Source of the DNA: Hyphomicrobiales bacterium
GTDB taxonomy: Bacteria; Pseudomonadota; Alphaproteobacteria; Rhizobiales; Rhizobiaceae
Direction: 5' to 3'
Assembly (NCBI GenBank): GCA_900471605.1
Contig: UCEY01000064.1
Span: 1-64,000, forward strand
Length of the DNA: 64,000 nt
The position numbers were made by a program, and so were the translations under genes. The notes beneath the pieces are model-generated. The model saw only the letters and a program-made list of their open reading frames with translations. It had not been told where the DNA came from and did no database searches. This document shows, piece after piece, positions 59,824 through 64,000 of this stretch. Position 1 is the stretch's first letter. The number at the start of each line of letters is the position of its first letter.

Positions 59824-60458
59824 GGCTGGGCTCCGGCCACTGCCGTGCCGATCATCGCATCGCGGCTGACAAGGTCGGCGAGCGCCTCTTCGGTCAGACC
59901 GTCCGTCCCTTCCGGCCGTTCGGGGACCACCAGGTAGCGCAGTTCCGCCGTCGAATCCCAGACGCGGATCTTCTTCGTCTCCGGCAGGGTCAGGCCGAAT
60001 TCGGCAAGCACGCCGCGCGGATCGATGACAGCGCGCGAGCGATAGGCCGGCGCCTTGTACCAGACCGGCGGCAGGCCGAGCACCGCCCACGGATAACAGG
60101 AGCAGAGCGTGCAGACGACGAGGTTGTGGGTCTCGGGCGTATTGAACACCGCCCGCATATGTTCGCCCTGCCGGCCTGTAAACCCAAGGCTGGCGATCGC
60201 CGCCGTCGCATCGGTCCGCAGCCATTCGGCAAAACTCGGATCGCTCCAGGCCCTGGCCACGACGCGGGCTCCGTTGCGCGGGCCGATCTTCGTCTCATAG
60301 GTCTCGACGATCGCATCGATCGCCTTGGGGTCGATCAGGCCCTTTTCGGTCAGCACCGTTTCGAGCGCCTTCACCCGCGCCTGCATGTCGCTGTAGCGGT
60401 TATCGTGACCATGCTCGTGATGATGATCGTGGTCGTGATCGTGGTGATCTGCGGACAT
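59820..60458 (-). CDS. nthA: Nitrile hydratase subunit alpha, cobalt type
   Basis: A 212-residue alpha subunit. The metal claw VCTLCSCYPW has the Thr of cobalt-type enzymes (iron types have Ser). The first 20 residues are extremely rich in His and Asp (about nine His), which may bind the metal before insertion. It starts at ATG 60458. Upstream, in the same direction, lies a LysE-type exporter gene. Confidence 0.96.
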   Translation of the reverse strand: MSADHHDHDHDHHHEHGHDNRYSDMQARVKALETVLTEKGLIDPKAIDAIVETYETKIGPRNGARVVARAWSDPSFAEWLRTDATAAIASLGFTGRQGEHMRAVFNTPETHNLVVCTLCSCYPWAVLGLPPVWYKAPAYRSRAVIDPRGVLAEFGLTLPETKKIRVWDSTAELRYLVVPERPEGTDGLTEEALADLVSRDAMIGTAVAGAQP

Positions 60459-60469
60459 GGATATCTCCC

Positions 60470-61063
60470 TTACTTCAGCATCGGCCAGAGGCTTGCGACA
60501 AGCAAGAGCGCCATGGTGATGTTGAACCATTTCAGCCGCGCCGGCACCGACAGCCATTCGCGCAGCGCCGAGCCGAAGCCCGCCCAGGTCGAAACGCTCG
60601 GCACGTTGACGGCGGCGAACGCGAGCCCGACGAGCATCACGGTCGGCAGGTAATAGTCGGGGTTGGTATAGGTCGCCATGGCGGTGACCGCCATCACCCA
60701 GGCTTTCGGGTTGACCCATTGGAACGCCGCTGCGCCGAGAAACGTCATCGGCTTCGCACCCGCCTTGCCATCCGACAGGCTGCGCGACGTGCCGATCTTC
60801 CAGGCGACCCAGAGCAGATAGGCTCCGCCCGCGAATTTGAGCGCCGTATAGACGACCGGCACCGAGTGCAGCAATGCCCCGAGCCCCAGCCCGACGGCGA
60901 TTAGCAGCGACAGGAAGCCGGCGCCGATGCCGAGCATATGCGGGATGGTCCGCGCAAAGCCGAAGTTCACGCCCGATGCGAACAGCATCATATTGTTCGG
61001 CCCCGGCGTGATCGAGGTGGTGAAGGCAAACAGGATCAGGGCCAGAAAGGTTTCCAGCTGCAT
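60470..61063 (-). CDS. LysE family amino acid exporter
   Basis: A 197-residue inner-membrane exporter with about six hydrophobic segments and the LysE/RhtB motif SITPGPNNMMLF. The start is ATG 61063 with AGGAG six bases upstream; the frame is open further but poorly supported. It ends 11 bp before the nitrile hydratase alpha gene, so co-transcription is likely. The substrate is unknown. Confidence 0.92.
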   Translation of the reverse strand: MQLETFLALILFAFTTSITPGPNNMMLFASGVNFGFARTIPHMLGIGAGFLSLLIAVGLGLGALLHSVPVVYTALKFAGGAYLLWVAWKIGTSRSLSDGKAGAKPMTFLGAAAFQWVNPKAWVMAVTAMATYTNPDYYLPTVMLVGLAFAAVNVPSVSTWAGFGSALREWLSVPARLKWFNITMALLLVASLWPMLK

Positions 61064-61236
61064 ATGTTCTCCTAGCGCCAATCCGTCCCGCTTGTCTCGA
61101 CCGTCTCGTATCGCGAACGGCCTGTGGGTCCGGTGATAAGATCGTTGGGAACAATCTTCAAGCGGAACTTGGAGGCTTCAATCGACGCCATATCCTCAGT
61201 AGGATAGACGCCCTGAGATAGAGATCGAGGTTTCCG

Positions 61237-62079
61237 ATGTCCGATATCCCGACAGTCACCCTGCCCTCCGGCATTTCGGTCCCGGCGCTCGGCCTCGGTA
61301 CCTGGCAGATGGGCGAGGATGCCCGCAAGGCCGGCATCGAGATCGAAAGCCTGAAGCGCGGCCTCGATCTCGGCCTGACGCTGATCGACACGGCGGAAAT
61401 GTATGGCGAGGGCGGCGCCGAAAAGATCACCGCGCAGGCGATCGCCGGCCGGCGCGACGAGGTCTTCCTGGTCAGCAAGGTCTATCCCTGGAACGCCGGC
61501 CGCAAGAGCGTCGTCGAAGCCTGCGAACGCAGCCTCACCCGGCTGAAGACCGACCGGCTCGACCTCTATCTCCTGCACTGGCGCGGGGAACATCCGCTTG
61601 AAGAGACCGTCGCCGGTTTCGAGGAATTGCGCCGGGCCGGCAAGATCGGCGCCTGGGGCGTCTCGAATTTCGATCTCGACGACATGCTCGAACTGATGGA
61701 CGTGCCGGATGGCAGGAATTGTTCGGCCAACCAGGTCCTCTACAACCTCTCCCGCCGCGGTATCGAATACGACCTTTTGCCATGGTGCCAGGAACGCGGC
61801 ATTCCGGTCATGGCCTATTCGCCGATCGAACAGGGCCGGCTTGCCAGAAGCGGGGAGCTGATCCGCATCGCCAAGGCCTATCAGGCGACGCCGGCGCAGG
61901 TGGCGCTCGCCTTCCTGCTGGAACGCGACGGCGTCATCGCCATCCCCAAATCCGCCAACCCGGACCGCGTCGCGGAAAACGCCGAGGCGCCGGAGCTGGA
62001 ACTGAGCGAAGAGGACTGGACCGCGCTGGACGCCGCCTTCCCGCCGCCGGCACGCAAGCAGCCGCTTGAAATGATCTAA
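61237..62079 (+). CDS. Aldo/keto reductase
   Basis: A 280-residue TIM-barrel NADPH-dependent reductase. The catalytic Asp-Tyr-Lys-His set is visible in DTAEMYGEG (Asp, Tyr), VSKVYPW (Lys) and LLHWRG (His). IPKSANPDRVAEN is the NADPH-binding loop. The start is ATG 61237. Its stop overlaps the 3' end of the convergent KpsC-like gene by 4 bp. Confidence 0.94.
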   Translation: MSDIPTVTLPSGISVPALGLGTWQMGEDARKAGIEIESLKRGLDLGLTLIDTAEMYGEGGAEKITAQAIAGRRDEVFLVSKVYPWNAGRKSVVEACERSLTRLKTDRLDLYLLHWRGEHPLEETVAGFEELRRAGKIGAWGVSNFDLDDMLELMDVPDGRNCSANQVLYNLSRRGIEYDLLPWCQERGIPVMAYSPIEQGRLARSGELIRIAKAYQATPAQVALAFLLERDGVIAIPKSANPDRVAENAEAPELELSEEDWTALDAAFPPPARKQPLEMI

Positions 62080-63128
62080 TCCAGATCGTGCGTCCGACGT
62101 TCCGCAACCAGCGTGTCGATGGCCCGGAACACGCCGATCTCCTGCCAGGCCTTGGTATCCCTGTAGGACGGATAGAGGCTGAAGGCAGCAGCCGCAAGCT
62201 GGTCGATACTCGGGCGGGCGGTGCGCCGCGGCAGCATCTCCCGGGACCTTTCGCCCAGCCTGTCGTCCGTCAGCCCCCAGCCGGCATAAAACGGCGCCGC
62301 GTAACAGCGGACCGGGATGCCGCGCAGCAGTGCGTCGAGGCCGAATTGGCTCGACACGGTCCAGACCTCGTCGACGACATCGAGCATCGAAGCGGCCGAA
62401 ACCGCATCAATCAGCAGGATCACGCCGGGCGTTCGTGACGCCAGTTCGGTCAGATACCCCTTGCGGAACCCGGCCATCACGTCCGGATGGGTGCGCACCA
62501 CGCATTGCGCGCCGCTTGCCACCGCATCCTCCAGCATCCGCACGAAACTTTCGGGCGAGCCGCCCGCCATCGGTACCGAGACGTCGCCAAACACCTGGTC
62601 AACCAGCAGTACCCGCCGCCGGGTCGTTGGGTCGAGCTTCGGCCGACGGTGCGGAAGGTTGTTGTATTTGGAGAGCCGATGCCGGACGATCGCCTCGCGG
62701 ATATCAGCCCCATGAGATCCGTCCATCCCGGTGGAACCGGCAATCAACCGTTCCAGCCGCGACGGCTTCGATGCATCCACCGGCATGCCGAGATCGTCGA
62801 TCGAAATCGAGATCGGCAAGGTCATTTCCTTGCCGAGGCCGACGGAACGCAGAAAACCGTCCTCGAGATACCAGGAGGGCAGCCCGCGCAGCCCGGCGAT
62901 GAAACGCGCCGTCCTTGCCGGGATGCGCCCGCCCCACAACACCACCCCCCCGATACCCGGGCTGAGCGTCGGCTCAAGCCTTTTGATGCCGAAATAGTGG
63001 CAGAGCCACGGCTGGGACTGCCGGACATAGAAGGTAGCGCCGAGGCGCGTGCCGGATGGAGGCAGCCAGTCCTTCTGCAATCGCCGCCCCTCCTGTCCAG
63101 CTGCTCCGCGGTCCCTGGCGGGCGTCAC
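62076..63128 (-). CDS. KpsC/KpsS-like capsular polysaccharide protein
   Basis: A 350-residue protein like the beta-Kdo transferase half of KpsC, used in capsular polysaccharide anchoring. GGVVLWGGR, YLEDGFLRSVGLG, LLVDQVFGDVS and RTHPDVMAG are conserved blocks. It begins at GTG 63128, overlapping the ilvH stop (GTGA), so it may be translated from the ilv transcript. No other capsule gene is nearby. Confidence 0.82.
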   Translation of the reverse strand: MTPARDRGAAGQEGRRLQKDWLPPSGTRLGATFYVRQSQPWLCHYFGIKRLEPTLSPGIGGVVLWGGRIPARTARFIAGLRGLPSWYLEDGFLRSVGLGKEMTLPISISIDDLGMPVDASKPSRLERLIAGSTGMDGSHGADIREAIVRHRLSKYNNLPHRRPKLDPTTRRRVLLVDQVFGDVSVPMAGGSPESFVRMLEDAVASGAQCVVRTHPDVMAGFRKGYLTELASRTPGVILLIDAVSAASMLDVVDEVWTVSSQFGLDALLRGIPVRCYAAPFYAGWGLTDDRLGERSREMLPRRTARPSIDQLAAAAFSLYPSYRDTKAWQEIGVFRAIDTLVAERRTHDLD

Positions 63129-63697
63129 ATGCCCTGCGGGCCGCGGTTCATCGCCGCGATCCCGGTGCGGCAGACTTCGACGAGGCCGAGCGGCTTCATG
63201 ATTGCCACGAACTGGTCGATCTTGGAGGATTTCCCGGTGATCTCCAGGATGAAATGTTCAACCGTCGCATCGACCACCTTCGCATGGAAGGCATCCGCAA
63301 GCCGGAGCGTCTCAGCGCGGTGGTCACCCTGGCCGACCACCTTCACCAGTGCCACTTCGCGCTCGATCGGCCGCTCCTGGCCGAGCGCATGGGCCCGCAC
63401 CGTCAGATCGACGACCCGGTGCACAGGCACGATCCGTTCTAGCTGCGCCTTGATCTGTTCGAGCACCGTCGGCGTGCCGCGCGTCACGATGGTGATGCGG
63501 GATAGGTGCGCTTCATGTTCCGTTTCCGAAACCGTCAGGCTTTCGATATTGTAGCCGCGGCCGGAAAACAGGCCGATCACCCGGGCGAGCACGCCCGGTT
63601 CGTTGGCGACGAGCACCGAAAGCGTGTGGCTTTCGGCCTTCGCCGTCTCGGGCGTGATGAAATAGGCGGATCCGGTCGGTTGCTGATGCGCATTCAT
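63125..63697 (-). CDS. ilvH: Acetolactate synthase small (regulatory) subunit
   Basis: A 190-residue regulatory subunit. The N-terminal ACT domain has LVANEPGVLARVIGLFSGRG and YNIESLTVSET, which give valine feedback inhibition of the large subunit. The C-terminal domain follows (KVVDATVEHFILEITG). The start is ATG 63697. It lies 50 bp downstream of the large subunit gene. Confidence 0.96.
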   Translation of the reverse strand: MNAHQQPTGSAYFITPETAKAESHTLSVLVANEPGVLARVIGLFSGRGYNIESLTVSETEHEAHLSRITIVTRGTPTVLEQIKAQLERIVPVHRVVDLTVRAHALGQERPIEREVALVKVVGQGDHRAETLRLADAFHAKVVDATVEHFILEITGKSSKIDQFVAIMKPLGLVEVCRTGIAAMNRGPQGM

Positions 63698-63747
63698 AAT
63701 CTTAGGTCCATTTCCTCAGAATCTTGTTGAAGGGATAGCAGCCCGTC

Positions 63748-64000
63748 TCAGACGAGCTGGCGACCCTTGGCATCGATGGCATTGGCAACCGCTTCGTCGG
63801 TAGCTTCGTCCGGCAGCAGCATCTCGTTATGCGCCTTGCCCGACGGGATCATCGGGAAGCAGTTGGCGAGATTGGCGACGCGGCAATCGAAGATGACGGG
63901 CTTCTTGACCGCGATCATCTCCTCGATCTTCCCGTCCAGTTCCTTCGGATCGTCGCAATACATGCCGACGGCACCATAGGCTTCTGCGAGCTTGACGAAG
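63748..64000 (-). CDS. ilvI: Acetolactate synthase large subunit (3' end, partial)
   Basis: Only the last 83 codons lie in the window; the gene continues past 64000. FVKLAEAYGAVG, then KKPVIFDCRV and a tail beginning NCFPMIPSGKAHNEMLL, match the C terminus of the thiamine-diphosphate large subunit. It forms an operon with ilvH. The role is the first step of branched-chain amino acid synthesis. Confidence 0.92.
   Translation of the reverse strand, partial: FVKLAEAYGAVGMYCDDPKELDGKIEEMIAVKKPVIFDCRVANLANCFPMIPSGKAHNEMLLPDEATDEAVANAIDAKGRQLV

Overview
The window is chromosomal DNA of a Rhizobiales bacterium, most likely Rhizobiaceae. This rests on the gene set and style: GC-rich coding, class I ilvC near ilvI/ilvH, cobalt-type nitrile hydratase, DUF6634, and a RIME-like intergenic repeat. 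Core genes lie at both edges: ilvC plus a TetR regulator at 83-1801, and metabolic and regulatory genes from 45,274 to the end. No rRNA, tRNA or CRISPR array was recognised.

The centre, 1,877-45,179 (43.3 kb), is read here as one complete Tn7-like transposon. It has matching inverted termini (10 of 12 bases), an exact 5-bp CCCGT duplication on both sides, and TnsB-site-like repeats inside each end. An operon for TnsA, TnsB, TnsC and a TniQ/TnsD-like protein (39,012-44,971) runs to the right end and stops at a strong terminator. Three or four small genes precede tnsA. Two of them (37,583-37,972 and 38,390-38,821) look like paralogues of a DNA-binding part of TnsB itself. No cas gene is present.

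The cargo is mostly anti-phage or nucleic-acid-modification genes. From the left: a repeat protein convergent with a HEPN-like protein; a Pycsar-like cluster (twin-domain cyclase, PycC-like cyclase, cyclic-nucleotide/TIR effector); an HExxH protein; a class 1 OLD nuclease; a secreted serine protease with PAN domains plus a small secreted Cys-rich protein; a DUF4011-helicase-Vsr (Hhe-like) giant broken by one frameshift; an IS1595-type transposase remnant; a PD-(D/E)XK-like protein; an Rpn-like protein; a receiver protein; a C5 cytosine methyltransferase; DUF3846 and MazG-like proteins; and a RelE-like/HTH-ImmA pair.

Next comes a leftward cluster that may be the least described system here: a TnsA-fold-like protein, a soluble FtsH-like AAA/M41 protease, DUF6634, a thymidylate-synthase homologue whose nucleotide-discriminating Asn is replaced by Asp as in dCMP hydroxymethylases, and an alpha-glutamyl/putrescinyl thymine pyrophosphorylase clade 3 protein. 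A PIN-domain protein and a small orphan follow.

The right flank (45,274-64,000) is ordinary chromosome: DUF4087, AraC regulator with divergent zinc alcohol dehydrogenase, HxlR regulator with divergent quinone oxidoreductase-like SDR, aspartate/glutamate racemase, MarR-GNAT fusion, pdxJ, MerR regulator, RecD-like helicase, ECF sigma/anti-sigma operon, nitrile hydratase operon, LysE exporter, aldo/keto reductase, KpsC-like protein, ilvH and the 3' end of ilvI.
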